Source of the DNA: Candidatus Dojkabacteria bacterium
GTDB taxonomy: Archaea; Nanobdellota; Nanobdellia; Pacearchaeales; GW2011-AR1
Reading direction: 5' to 3'
NCBI GenBank assembly: GCA_017610445.1
Contig: JAFCCB010000011.1
Span: forward strand, 1-36,556
Length of the DNA: 36,556 bases
The notes beneath the pieces are model-generated. The model saw nothing but the letters and a program-made list of their open reading frames with translations. It was not told the origin of the DNA and ran no database searches. Shown piece by piece: positions 1-5,548 of this stretch (positions within the stretch are counted from its first letter, which is position 1; each line of letters opens with the position of its first letter). The translations under genes were made by a program, and so were the position numbers.

Positions 1-126
1 TTGTGATAATCCCAGATATTTCATTTATTTAAAAAACATTAAGATTATAAAAAAGTTACCAAAGTAACCTTTTAAGGATATATAACCCAATAAAGGTTAA
101 TAGCCAGAGTGTTAAACTCAATAAAG

Positions 127-631
127 AAATCGGCTAAATATAGAAAGGGTTTGGGTTTTAACTCCTAAAAACAATCCCATGTCCTTGATACTCAACAGAA
201 TTATCTTCTTTTACTAAATATTCTAATTCAGCTCCACCACCAGACAACGTTGCAACATCTTTGAAACTTAGTTTTGCAGAATCTGGTTGAGGTCTTTCAA
301 AATTACATATTGTAAATATTCCATACCTTTGCCCAGCAGAATACATTTCAAATAATTCTTCTAATGGTAAATCTGTTTTTATATCTTCTGGAACATAAGC
401 ACCCATGGGTCTTTTGTCTCTGTTGGCTTTCAAATCTACTAATACATTTCTAAATACTGTTTCATTTACCTTTGCAACTGGTAGATAATCTTGAACAGGT
501 ATCATTTTATATTTAGAAAGAGACAACCTTTATAAATCCTTCGTTTTGTTACTACTTATTAATTAATAATATGACAACCCAAACCCTTGATTCTCTTAAC
601 TAAAGGGGCTTCGCCCTTGATACACCGATTT
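127..631. repeat. Private inverted repeat enclosing cassette C1
   Basis: AAGGGTTTGGGTT at 145-157 is the exact reverse complement of AACCCAAACCCTT at 576-588. AAATCGG at 127-133 pairs with CCGATTT at 625-631. The arms enclose the whole gene and its promoter, so the pairing is a DNA-level feature rather than a transcript hairpin. The inner arm sequence differs from that of the related cassette C5, yet both arms changed together. Confidence 0.7.
158..505 (-). CDS. Hypothetical protein, 115 aa (cassette C1)
   Basis: I do not recognise this family. The protein is soluble, without membrane segments or a signal peptide, and has a Gly/Leu-rich stretch (LSGGGAELEYLV) near the C-terminus. The frame is open up to a TTG at 526, but a good TATA box (TTTATAAAGG on the minus strand, 529-538) lies only 3 bases before that TTG. 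The ATG at 505 sits about 25-30 bases after the box, as expected for a leaderless archaeal transcript, so I start there (MIPVQDYLPV). The stop codon touches the left arm of an inverted repeat that encloses the gene. It looks like an independently expressed cassette gene of unknown function. Confidence 0.6.
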   Translation of the reverse strand: MIPVQDYLPVAKVNETVFRNVLVDLKANRDKRPMGAYVPEDIKTDLPLEELFEMYSAGQRYGIFTICNFERPQPDSAKLSFKDVATLSGGGAELEYLVKEDNSVEYQGHGIVFRS

Positions 632-642
632 TTTTACTTTGA
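596..642. repeat. 47-bp block with CTTCGC hairpin, copy 1
   Basis: This block matches 3916-3962 at 42 of 47 bases. It contains the hairpin GGGCTTCGCCC followed by CCGATTTTTTTAC. In the other copy the stem is GTGCTTCGCAC, a compensatory change that keeps the pairing. It forms the outer right end of cassette C1. The T-run could also terminate plus-strand transcription. Confidence 0.65.
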
Positions 643-698
643 ATTTTTCCTTCGCTTAGCTACGGAACGTTGCACTAAAATTCAATCCCTATCGGGGG

Positions 699-790
699 AG
701 TTTAACAGGAATTTAACGGTTCCGAAACCTTGCAGGCTCCACCCAAATTCCTCACTTCGTTCGGAACTTCTCTTAATCGCGATGTTATTC
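699..790. repeat. Palindromic element E1 (attC-like)
   Basis: The left end reads AGTTTAACAGG (699-709) and the right end TTAATCGCGATGTTATTC (773-790). Inside, GTTCCGAA (719-726) pairs with TTCGGAAC (760-767). The AAC...GTTA ends, arms with unpaired bases and a variable loop resemble an integron attC site. It lies between the 115-aa gene and the NYN gene. Confidence 0.5.
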
Positions 791-867
791 GCAATTCAAA
801 AAATATTTTTCTAACAGAGAATAAGGAATGATAGTCTTTCATTTTTTAAAGGATAAAGCCAAGATCA

Positions 868-1449
868 TTATTTGTGATTACTTTTCTTCCTATCTCTCCA
901 AAAAAACTTATTAACTATTTTTTTATCAATCCAAAAATGTTTATTTGCTTTGTTAATCAAATCGACAGAAGTTAAATCTTTGAAAGCATAAACATTAACT
1001 TCTTTCTTTTCTTGTTTAACATAATTTACTAATTGGGTAAAATCGCCGTCTCCAGAAATTAAAATCGCTTTGTCATATTTGTCTTTACAGGCATCTCTTA
1101 ACATATCTAAAGATAAATGAATATCATCGCCTTTTATTATATAATATTCTTTCTCATCGGCATCAACTCTCTTTTGTCTTTTGCATAAAACAACCTTGCA
1201 CTTTGGAATTTTTCTTAAACGAGCAAAAAGCCCCATTTGATTCCAATAGACATATTTGTTATAATTCTCTTTTAAGGGAGCATTGTAGTAATAAATTGTA
1301 ACTAATTTATTTTCTTTAGTAATTTCCTTAACAAACTTCTCAAAATCAAAGAAAACATCTGAATATCTTTGATTTATTGTTTTCAAACCATAATAAAAAT
1401 TTGCACCATCAATATAAACAGAAACTCTTTTCAAATTCTCTTTTTTCAT
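868..1449 (-). CDS. NYN (LabA/DUF88-type) PIN-like nuclease domain protein, 193 aa
   Basis: The whole protein is a single NYN domain, a PIN-like fold of metal-dependent RNases. The acidic residues expected in the active site are present: VYIDGANFYYG at residues 11-21, the KGDDIHLSLDM segment in the middle and ISGDGDF near residue 130. The C-terminus is basic. RNA cleavage is inferred from the family; the substrate is unknown. The ATG at 1449 is chosen because the domain begins ten residues later. The nearest good TATA box is at 1558-1567, so transcription probably starts near 1535 and runs through a GC-rich structured leader. Another NYN gene lies in the second island at 24859. Confidence 0.85.
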   Translation of the reverse strand: MKKENLKRVSVYIDGANFYYGLKTINQRYSDVFFDFEKFVKEITKENKLVTIYYYNAPLKENYNKYVYWNQMGLFARLRKIPKCKVVLCKRQKRVDADEKEYYIIKGDDIHLSLDMLRDACKDKYDKAILISGDGDFTQLVNYVKQEKKEVNVYAFKDLTSVDLINKANKHFWIDKKIVNKFFWRDRKKSNHK

Positions 1450-1451
1450 TT

Positions 1452-1538
1452 TAAATAAAATCCGGCCTTGGCAGAGCCCAGAACCGGGGATACATAAGCG
1501 GGATGTCCGAAGACTTAAGGCACTCCCTGATACCTTAA
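1452..1538 (-). ncRNA. GC-rich structured leader or small RNA upstream of the NYN gene
   Basis: About 85 bases are far richer in GC than their surroundings. On the minus strand a TATA box (TTTTATATAA, 1558-1567) precedes a predicted start near 1535. The RNA would form a UUAAGG/CCUUAA stem (1533-1538 with 1515-1520), then GUC-UUCG-GAC (1505-1514) with a UUCG tetraloop, then an outer CCGG/CCGG stem (1484-1487 with 1462-1465) around GGCUCUGCC. A U-rich run follows. It could be a 5' regulatory leader of the NYN gene or an independent RNA ending at the U-run. I do not recognise the family; it does not fold as a tRNA. Confidence 0.45.
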
Positions 1539-1595
1539 CATATTGGATTAAAGCAGTTATATAAAACTTTCGGAAGGCAGAATTTTTCCCAATCC

Positions 1596-1741
1596 AAAAA
1601 AGATTATTTCATCTTCTTTCTTATAAAGAAAGAAGCAAAAAAGGGCGCGCACCTCAAATTTAATGGGATGGCTCTTTGCTCGCGACCCGCTCTTTCTGAT
1701 TAATAAAAGGTTACTGAAAGAGCAAATCGCTCGACCCACCT
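1596..1741. repeat. Dispersed repeat family B, copy 1
   Basis: The unit runs AAAAAGATTATTTCATC, a hairpin of TTCTTTC and GAAAGAA, GAAGCAAAAAA, then TTTAATGGGATGGCT and finally CGACCCACC. A nested stem GCTCTTTC (1689-1696) pairs with GAAAGAGC (1716-1723). Related copies or parts occur at 4551, 5353, 24685 and 25500. The open frame through it looks spurious. Confidence 0.6.
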
Positions 1742-1851
1742 GAACTAAGAGAGATTTTAGAAATATTAAGACGGAGAATTAGAAACTTGCTTCGTTTCAC
1801 TCCGCATCTCACCTTGCAGGCTTTCAGAAAATCAAAGATTTTTTTCAGGTC

Positions 1852-1975
1852 GCTGAACAGGGCTTAAACAGAAAATCCTTGCAGGATTTTCCCAAATTTT
1901 TTCTTTCAGAAAAAAACTCATGAGGTTATTTCATTCCGCTCAAGCCCTTAGGGTTGTTTAATGCCGATGTTAATT
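1852..1975. repeat. Palindromic element E2 (attC-like)
   Basis: The left arm TGAACAGGGCTTAAACA (1854-1870) pairs with TGTTTAATGCCGATGTTA (1955-1972), leaving an extra A in the right arm. The loop holds a second hairpin, AAAATCC/GGATTTT (1873-1890). E2 lies between the upstream regions of two divergent genes, so it cannot simply be a transcription terminator of either. Confidence 0.5.
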
Positions 1976-1979
1976 GCAA

Positions 1980-2658
1980 TTTTAGGTGCTTATTTATATC
2001 CCACCCAAAGACGCGCTTTTTTAACTGAACAACACAAATCTTTTTATAGTTAAATTCATCTCTTTTTTAAAATGGCAAAGAAAGTTGCAATTCCCAAAAA
2101 ATCAAAGGGTGGTGGATTAGTTGCATCCCATTGGAAACAAAACCCTGTTGTTGATTCAACAAAAGGAAAATTTACAGCAGTTTCTTTAATTCCCTATCAC
2201 CACACAACAGGTTTGATTATGCGTTCTTCTGGAAAACCAAAGCTTGTAGGTTATTGTGTGGAATCTCCTAGAGATGTTTTGGAAACTGCTTTTGAAAATT
2301 ATCATGTTACCCACTACAATGGTTATGAATTATTCAGTAGTGGAGATTTTGAATCAACAACCCCTATGCTAGGATTGGGAATTACTCCAGTCGAGCCTCC
2401 AAAGGTTTATGGAATTGAATATAATGGAAGATTAGAAAACCTTTTACAGCTCGATGAATTACTAAAAGCAAAAAGAGATGAACCAATTTCTCATCAAGAT
2501 GTCCAAAGAATCCTTGCTTATCTCAATAAAGAATCTGATATGGGATTTATGAATCCAAATAATAATCAATACAAACACGATAAGAAAGAAATTGTGGATA
2601 TAGTAAAAAGATTTGGATAACGCACGTCTTTTCTCACTCTAATTTACTGCACCTAAAA
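1980..2658. repeat. Private inverted repeat enclosing cassette C3
   Basis: TTTTAGGTGC (1980-1989) is the exact reverse complement of GCACCTAAAA (2649-2658). Inside these arms AAAGACGCGC (2007-2016) pairs with GCACGTCTTT (2622-2631) at nine of ten positions. The pair encloses a single plus-strand gene. Confidence 0.6.
2072..2620 (+). CDS. Hypothetical protein, 182 aa (cassette C3)
   Basis: I do not recognise this family. The N-terminus is basic (MAKKVAIPKKSKGGG); the rest is soluble and without membrane segments. The ATG lies about 25 bases after TTTTTATAG (2041-2049), consistent with a leaderless transcript from its own promoter. It is the only plus-strand gene in the first island. Its 3' flank, beginning CGCACGTCTTTTCTCACT, resembles the 3' flank of the plus-strand gene at 25667, which links the two islands. 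The function is unknown. Confidence 0.65.
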   Translation: MAKKVAIPKKSKGGGLVASHWKQNPVVDSTKGKFTAVSLIPYHHTTGLIMRSSGKPKLVGYCVESPRDVLETAFENYHVTHYNGYELFSSGDFESTTPMLGLGITPVEPPKVYGIEYNGRLENLLQLDELLKAKRDEPISHQDVQRILAYLNKESDMGFMNPNNNQYKHDKKEIVDIVKRFG

Positions 2659-2724
2659 CTCAAAATCTCTTTGAGATTTTGCCACGCCTTGCAGGCTCTC
2701 ACTCCATTTCATTCCGCTCCCACA

Positions 2725-2866
2725 ACTTAACAGGGCTTAAAGGGTTTCGTTCGGTTGCACCTCACTACACCCAAATTCAATTTCAGCTCTGAAAAAATTC
2801 TCAGCTCTGTTTCACGAGGAGAATTTTTTCGAGGAAATTGAACTTCCCTTAAGCCCGATGTTATGT
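2725..2866. repeat. Palindromic element E3 (attC-like), clearest example
   Basis: Left ACTTAACA (2725-2732) is followed by GGGCTTAAAGGG (2733-2744). Right CCCTTAAGCCC (2846-2856) is followed by GATGTTATGT (2857-2866). The arms pair perfectly apart from one extra A in the left arm, like the extrahelical bases of attC. The 100-base loop holds further hairpins, including a long A/T stem around 2786-2842. Confidence 0.55.
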
Positions 2867-2870
2867 CTAA

Positions 2871-3273
2871 TTCAGAATTCGGGCGAAAAGATAGAAACCG
2901 AAAGATTTACTCTTCTTTTGGTGTTAATACTTGATACGAATCAAAATGTTTAAGGTCATATTCTCTTGATTTGTCAAAAACTTTTGTTGGTCCTTCCCCA
3001 AATATTGTTAATCTTTTTGTAAATTGTTCATTTTTCTTAGATGGTTTTTCTGTGCATAATTCTACCCTATGTGGAGCATAATTTTTGACATATCCTACTG
3101 CAGAATACCCTTGGCTACTTTCAAGTAAAAGAATATCTCCAACACATACTCCTTCAAGTTTATCTATTAATGACATTTTGATTCTCCTTAATTTTAGTAT
3201 TAATCAATATTTTATAAATCTTTCGGTTCTTTTACCACTTTGAGGTTAATATTGATAACGCCCGAATTCTGAA
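2871..3273. repeat. Private inverted repeats enclosing cassette C4
   Basis: TTCAGAATTCGGGCG (2871-2885) is the exact reverse complement of CGCCCGAATTCTGAA (3259-3273), 15 bp. A second exact pair of 14 bp lies inside: AACCGAAAGATTTA (2896-2909) with TAAATCTTTCGGTT (3215-3228). The inner left arm overlaps the stop codon and the inner right arm overlaps the TATA box. The left arm begins five bases after the end of E3. Confidence 0.75.
2907..3176 (-). CDS. Hypothetical protein, 89 aa (cassette C4)
   Basis: I do not recognise this small soluble protein. It has alternating hydrophobic residues (GDILLLESSQGYSAVGYVKNY) suggesting a compact beta-rich, possibly SH3-like, fold; that is a guess from pattern only. 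The ATG is supported by a Shine-Dalgarno sequence (AAGGAGA, eight bases upstream) and a TATA box (ATTTATAAAAT) about 40 bases upstream. The promoter and leader closely resemble those of the 103-aa gene at 3503, so the two cassettes share an expression module although the proteins do not look alike. Confidence 0.6.
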   Translation of the reverse strand: MSLIDKLEGVCVGDILLLESSQGYSAVGYVKNYAPHRVELCTEKPSKKNEQFTKRLTIFGEGPTKVFDKSREYDLKHFDSYQVLTPKEE

Positions 3274-3330
3274 CTCAAAATCCTTCAGATTTTGCCCCGC
3301 TGCACTCTCCTCCTTTCAGTCGTCGGGAGA

Positions 3331-3445
3331 CATAACAGAAATTTAACGGAAAATTGCTCGGCTCGCAATTTTCCCAAATTTGATTTTCCAGCTCTGTTCA
3401 CTCCGTTCACGAGGGAAAATCAAACTTCGGTTAATCCTGATGTAA
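3331..3445. repeat. Palindromic element E4 (attC-like)
   Basis: Left CATAACAGAAATTTAACGG (3331-3349) pairs imperfectly with CGGTTAATCCTGATGTA (3428-3444). The loop contains two strong hairpins: GAAAATTGC/GCAATTTTC near 3349-3374, and TTTGATTTTCC paired with GGAAAATCAAA near 3379-3424. It separates cassettes C4 and C5. Confidence 0.45.
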
Positions 3446-3957
3446 AAAAATCGGTTAGATATAGAAAGGGCTGGCTCTTAAAAATTCATGAAACCGAAAG
3501 ATTTATTCGCTTGGTCGTTCAAGACAATATTTTCTGAAAATTTCTGCTTTGCTAATTTCTGTTTCGTTGTCTCCAGCACGATTATTTATTAATACCTCAT
3601 CAAGAGTTTTTGTATATGCACTGCAACCAGTTCTTTCAACTCTTTCTAGTCTTTGTGGAAGCTGTTGTATTCCTTGATTTCCATATTCTTGTCTATAAAA
3701 TTCCTTAAATTCATCTAAGGACATTCCATAGGTTGTAGGTGCGTCAACTACTGTAGACCACTTTAAGTAGAAATCTTTTCCTTCACCACTCATCTTGATT
3801 ATGTATTTTGGCATTTTAAATCTCCTTGATTATAGTATAACCCACCATTTTATAAATCTTTTGGTAATTTACTACTATTAAATTACTATCAATTATGAGC
3901 CGACCCTTTATTTTTTTAACTAATGGTGCTTCGCACTTTATACGCCGATTTTTTTAC
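3442..3957. repeat. Private inverted repeats enclosing cassette C5
   Basis: GTAAAAAAATCGG (3442-3454) is the exact reverse complement of CCGATTTTTTTAC (3945-3957). AAAGGGCTGGCTC (3465-3477) pairs with GAGCCGACCCTTT (3897-3909) at 11 of 13 positions, and ACCGAAAGATTTAT (3493-3506) with ATAAATCTTTTGGT (3852-3865) at 13 of 14. The three nested pairs enclose one gene with its promoter. Confidence 0.7.
3503..3814 (-). CDS. Hypothetical protein, 103 aa (cassette C5)
   Basis: I do not recognise this family. The protein is small and soluble and starts MPKYIIKMSGEGKDFYLKWS. The ATG has a Shine-Dalgarno sequence (AAGGAGAT) about seven bases upstream and a TATA box (ATTTATAAAATG) around 3847-3858. Promoter, leader and flanks are close to those of the 89-aa gene at 2907 and the 115-aa gene at 158, while the coding parts differ. 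That fits a cassette whose cargo has been exchanged. Confidence 0.6.
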   Translation of the reverse strand: MPKYIIKMSGEGKDFYLKWSTVVDAPTTYGMSLDEFKEFYRQEYGNQGIQQLPQRLERVERTGCSAYTKTLDEVLINNRAGDNETEISKAEIFRKYCLERPSE

Positions 3958-3962
3958 TTTGA
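3916..3962. repeat. 47-bp block with CTTCGC hairpin, copy 2
   Basis: This is the second copy of the block at 596-642, with five differences in 47 bases. Two of them (G to T and C to A) are a compensatory pair in the hairpin stem GTGCTTCGCAC. It forms the outer right end of cassette C5. Confidence 0.65.
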
Positions 3963-4017
3963 TTTTTTTGCCTTCGGCATCGTTGCGCTAAAAATCAATC
4001 CCTCCAAGTATTCCGGA

Positions 4018-4094
4018 GAAACTAACAGGGCTTAAAGGGTTCGCTCGTTGCACTTCGCTACACCTAAAACTTCTCTTAATCGCAAATGTTAGTT
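4018..4094. repeat. Palindromic element E5 (attC-like)
   Basis: The outermost nine bases are perfectly complementary: GAAACTAAC (4018-4026) and GTTAGTTTC (starting 4088). Inside, GGGCTTAAAGGG (4028-4039) faces CTTAATCGC (4075-4083). The left arm AACAGGGCTTAAAGGG is identical to that of E3. The right end and following bases, ATGTTAGTTTCAATTGAG, are identical to the right end of E7 at 24029-24046. Confidence 0.5.
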
Positions 4095-4199
4095 TCAATT
4101 GAGTTTAAGTTTTTAAGACGGGCACGCGCTTAGTCTTTCAGACAATTTGTCAAAATTTTTAGTTTTGAAATTTTATTTAGAAATAATCTTTTTATTTTT

Positions 4200-4508
4200 T
4201 TACTTTTTTGAAGCTTGAACAATAGAATTAATAGTTTTTGTTGTTTCTTCTCCGCCCATTGTATCAACAAGAGATTTTCTTTGAGGACTCAAATCTAATT
4301 CTTTTACTTGTCCCATTAATTTGTTTCCTGCTATTAATGCATCCTTTCTAGAATCATAAACTGGATCGCAGGAAATTATTGGACGACAATATTTATCTTC
4401 ATTATGAGTAATGGCATAACCATATTTTCTAGATTTATTATGTCGATAAGTATCAACAAAAGTTTCATTTCCTTGAATTTGCAATGCTGATAATAAAGAC
4501 AATCCCAT
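4200..4508 (-). CDS. Hypothetical protein, 102 aa
   Basis: I do not recognise this small soluble protein (MGLSLLSALQIQGNETFVDT at the start, lysine-rich end). TTTTAAAC, about 30 bases upstream on the minus strand, could be its TATA box, fitting a leaderless start at 4508. It lies between E5 and a family B repeat. The downstream stretch 4095-4199 holds no other gene that I can see. Confidence 0.55.
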   Translation of the reverse strand: MGLSLLSALQIQGNETFVDTYRHNKSRKYGYAITHNEDKYCRPIISCDPVYDSRKDALIAGNKLMGQVKELDLSPQRKSLVDTMGGEETTKTINSIVQASKK

Positions 4509-4550
4509 AGCATAATATATTTTGATTATGTTTAAAAGGATTTGTATGAT

Positions 4551-4625
4551 AAAAAGATTATTTCATCTTCTTTTTTAGAAAAAAAGAAGCAAAAAACTCT
4601 AGGCAATCCTTCCAATTTTATGGTC
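4551..4625. repeat. Dispersed repeat family B, copy 2 (left flank of vapBC)
   Basis: Bases 4568-4625 match 5353-5409 over about 55 bases: a TTTTTTAG/AAAAAAAG hairpin, then GAAGCAAAAAA, GGCAATC and TCCAATTTTATGGT. The part AAAAAGATTATTTCATCTTC also matches 1597-1616. The two copies flank the VapBC genes in direct orientation. Confidence 0.65.
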
Positions 4626-4639
4626 GTCGGCTCAACCAA

Positions 4640-5044
4640 TTAAATAATTTTTATTAACTCACTTGTAGAATAAATTTTAACATTCTCTTGTCCTTTAAGT
4701 TTTTTATCATTACTCCAAATAGGACAATTTTGTTTTAATGCCAATGCAATATATTCTGTATCATCTAGATCTGGAGTTACTTCTTCTGCTTTTTTTATAA
4801 ATCCCTCAAATTCTTGTTTTTCAATAAAATTAATCCTTGCCGAAATTAGTGAAAGAAAAAGATCTAGCTCTTCTTCTGTTAAACCTGATTTTTCTACAAT
4901 TTCATCTTTATGTTCTTCAAATTCTTCTAAAAGATATTCTGGAGCAAATAGTTTAAGATCTTCTCTAAAAATCAAATCATATGTAAATCCATTTGTTAAA
5001 ACTAAAGCAGACATTAATATATTCGCATCAATAATTAATTCCAT
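4640..5044 (-). CDS. PIN-domain RNase, VapC-like toxin
   Basis: PIN-domain proteins of VapC pairs cut RNA with a cluster of acidic residues. Here the first Asp is in MELIIDANILMSAL at the N-terminus, and the later acidic cluster is in DLDDTEYIALAL followed by SNDKKL. The frame is open further upstream (to 5083), but that part overlaps the preceding antitoxin gene. The ATG at 5044 gives a standard PIN N-terminus of about 134 aa and starts one base after the antitoxin stop. The pair is presumably translated together. Its RNA target is unknown. Confidence 0.85.
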   Translation of the reverse strand: MELIIDANILMSALVLTNGFTYDLIFREDLKLFAPEYLLEEFEEHKDEIVEKSGLTEEELDLFLSLISARINFIEKQEFEGFIKKAEEVTPDLDDTEYIALALKQNCPIWSNDKKLKGQENVKIYSTSELIKII

Positions 5045-5045
5045 T

Positions 5046-5273
5046 TTAATTAGATTTTTTATATCTTTCATGTAATGATGCATTAATCTTTCTTCCTAAT
5101 TCTAATGCATCTTTTTCACTAAGTTTGGATTTTGCAGTTATTGCCTTTAGAATTCTAAGCTGAGCTACTTTGGTTTTTATTGCTTCTCTTGCAACTGCTG
5201 ACCAGTTTATCTCTCTAGAATCTTCCATGTCTTTTTTTATATCTTCTGGAACTGATAAGGTTATTGTGGGCAT
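5046..5273 (-). CDS. Ribbon-helix-helix antitoxin, VapB-like, 75 aa
   Basis: The N-terminus (TITLSVPEDIKKDMED, then INWSAVAREAIKTKV) has the strand-helix-helix pattern of ribbon-helix-helix DNA-binding antitoxins. The C-terminal half would bind and block the toxin. It precedes the PIN toxin by one base, in the usual antitoxin-first order. A strong Shine-Dalgarno sequence (AGGAGGAT) lies just before the ATG, and an AT-rich TATA region (ATTTATATATATTAA) about 45-60 bases upstream. Autoregulation is usual for the family but I see no clear operator. Confidence 0.8.
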   Translation of the reverse strand: MPTITLSVPEDIKKDMEDSREINWSAVAREAIKTKVAQLRILKAITAKSKLSEKDALELGRKINASLHERYKKSN

Positions 5274-5352
5274 GTTTATATCCTCCTATTTAATTATGTG
5301 TAAATATTTAATGTATTTAATATATATAAATGTTTTGCTTGAACTCCTCCCA

Positions 5353-5409
5353 CTTCTGTTTTAGAAAAAAAGAAGCAAAAAAGGCAGGCAATCTCTCCAA
5401 TTTTATGGT
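5353..5409. repeat. Dispersed repeat family B, copy 3 (right flank of vapBC)
   Basis: This is the direct repeat partner of 4568-4625, sharing TTTTAGAAAAAAAGAAGC, then AAAAAA, GGCAATC and TCCAATTTTATGGT. The remaining bases to 5467 are GC-richer and C-rich, with no gene seen. Confidence 0.65.
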
Positions 5410-5467
5410 TGGAGCTTCCACCTCCTCCCCCGCCCAAGAGAATTTTAGAACTCAAGCCTTTGCGGTC

Positions 5468-5542
5468 GGATAACAGCGATTAAAACACTCGCCCTACTCA
5501 TCCTAATTCTTTGAGAACTAGTTTTAATTGCAAACGTTAAAC
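5468..5542. repeat. Palindromic element E6 (attC-like, island end)
   Basis: TAACAGCGATTAAAAC (5471-5486) faces GTTTTAATTGCAAACGTTAA (5521-5540), with GATTAAAAC and GTTTTAAT pairing. The right end GTTAAAC matches the integron R-box consensus GTTRRRY. Both arms recur in E8 at the end of the second island. E6 ends six bases from the stop codon of the pilus gene at 5549. Confidence 0.5.
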
Positions 5543-5548
5543 ATTTTT

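Noticed and set aside
55-68. Palindrome GTTACCAAAGTAAC as another copy of the 8133-8172 operator
   Set aside because: Only the GTTAC half-site is shared; the 10-bp periodicity is missing.
1-126. A further E-type element at the window edge
   Set aside because: GTTAAAC at 111-117 would fit a right end, but no matching left arm is visible in the window.
587-814. Open frame of 75 codons on the plus strand
   Set aside because: It runs through element E1 and the conserved hairpin block, has no promoter or ribosome site, and its peptide is low-complexity translation of palindromes.
1452-1538. Possible tRNA or tRNA-like gene
   Set aside because: There is no cloverleaf, no matching T arm and no acceptor stem on either strand.
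1557-1739. Open frame of 60 codons on the minus strand
   Set aside because: It lies entirely in a dispersed repeat and includes its hairpins; no start signal.
3292-3537. Plus-strand frame of 81 codons
   Set aside because: It spans E4 and the inverted-repeat arm of cassette C5 and ends inside the real gene on the other strand.
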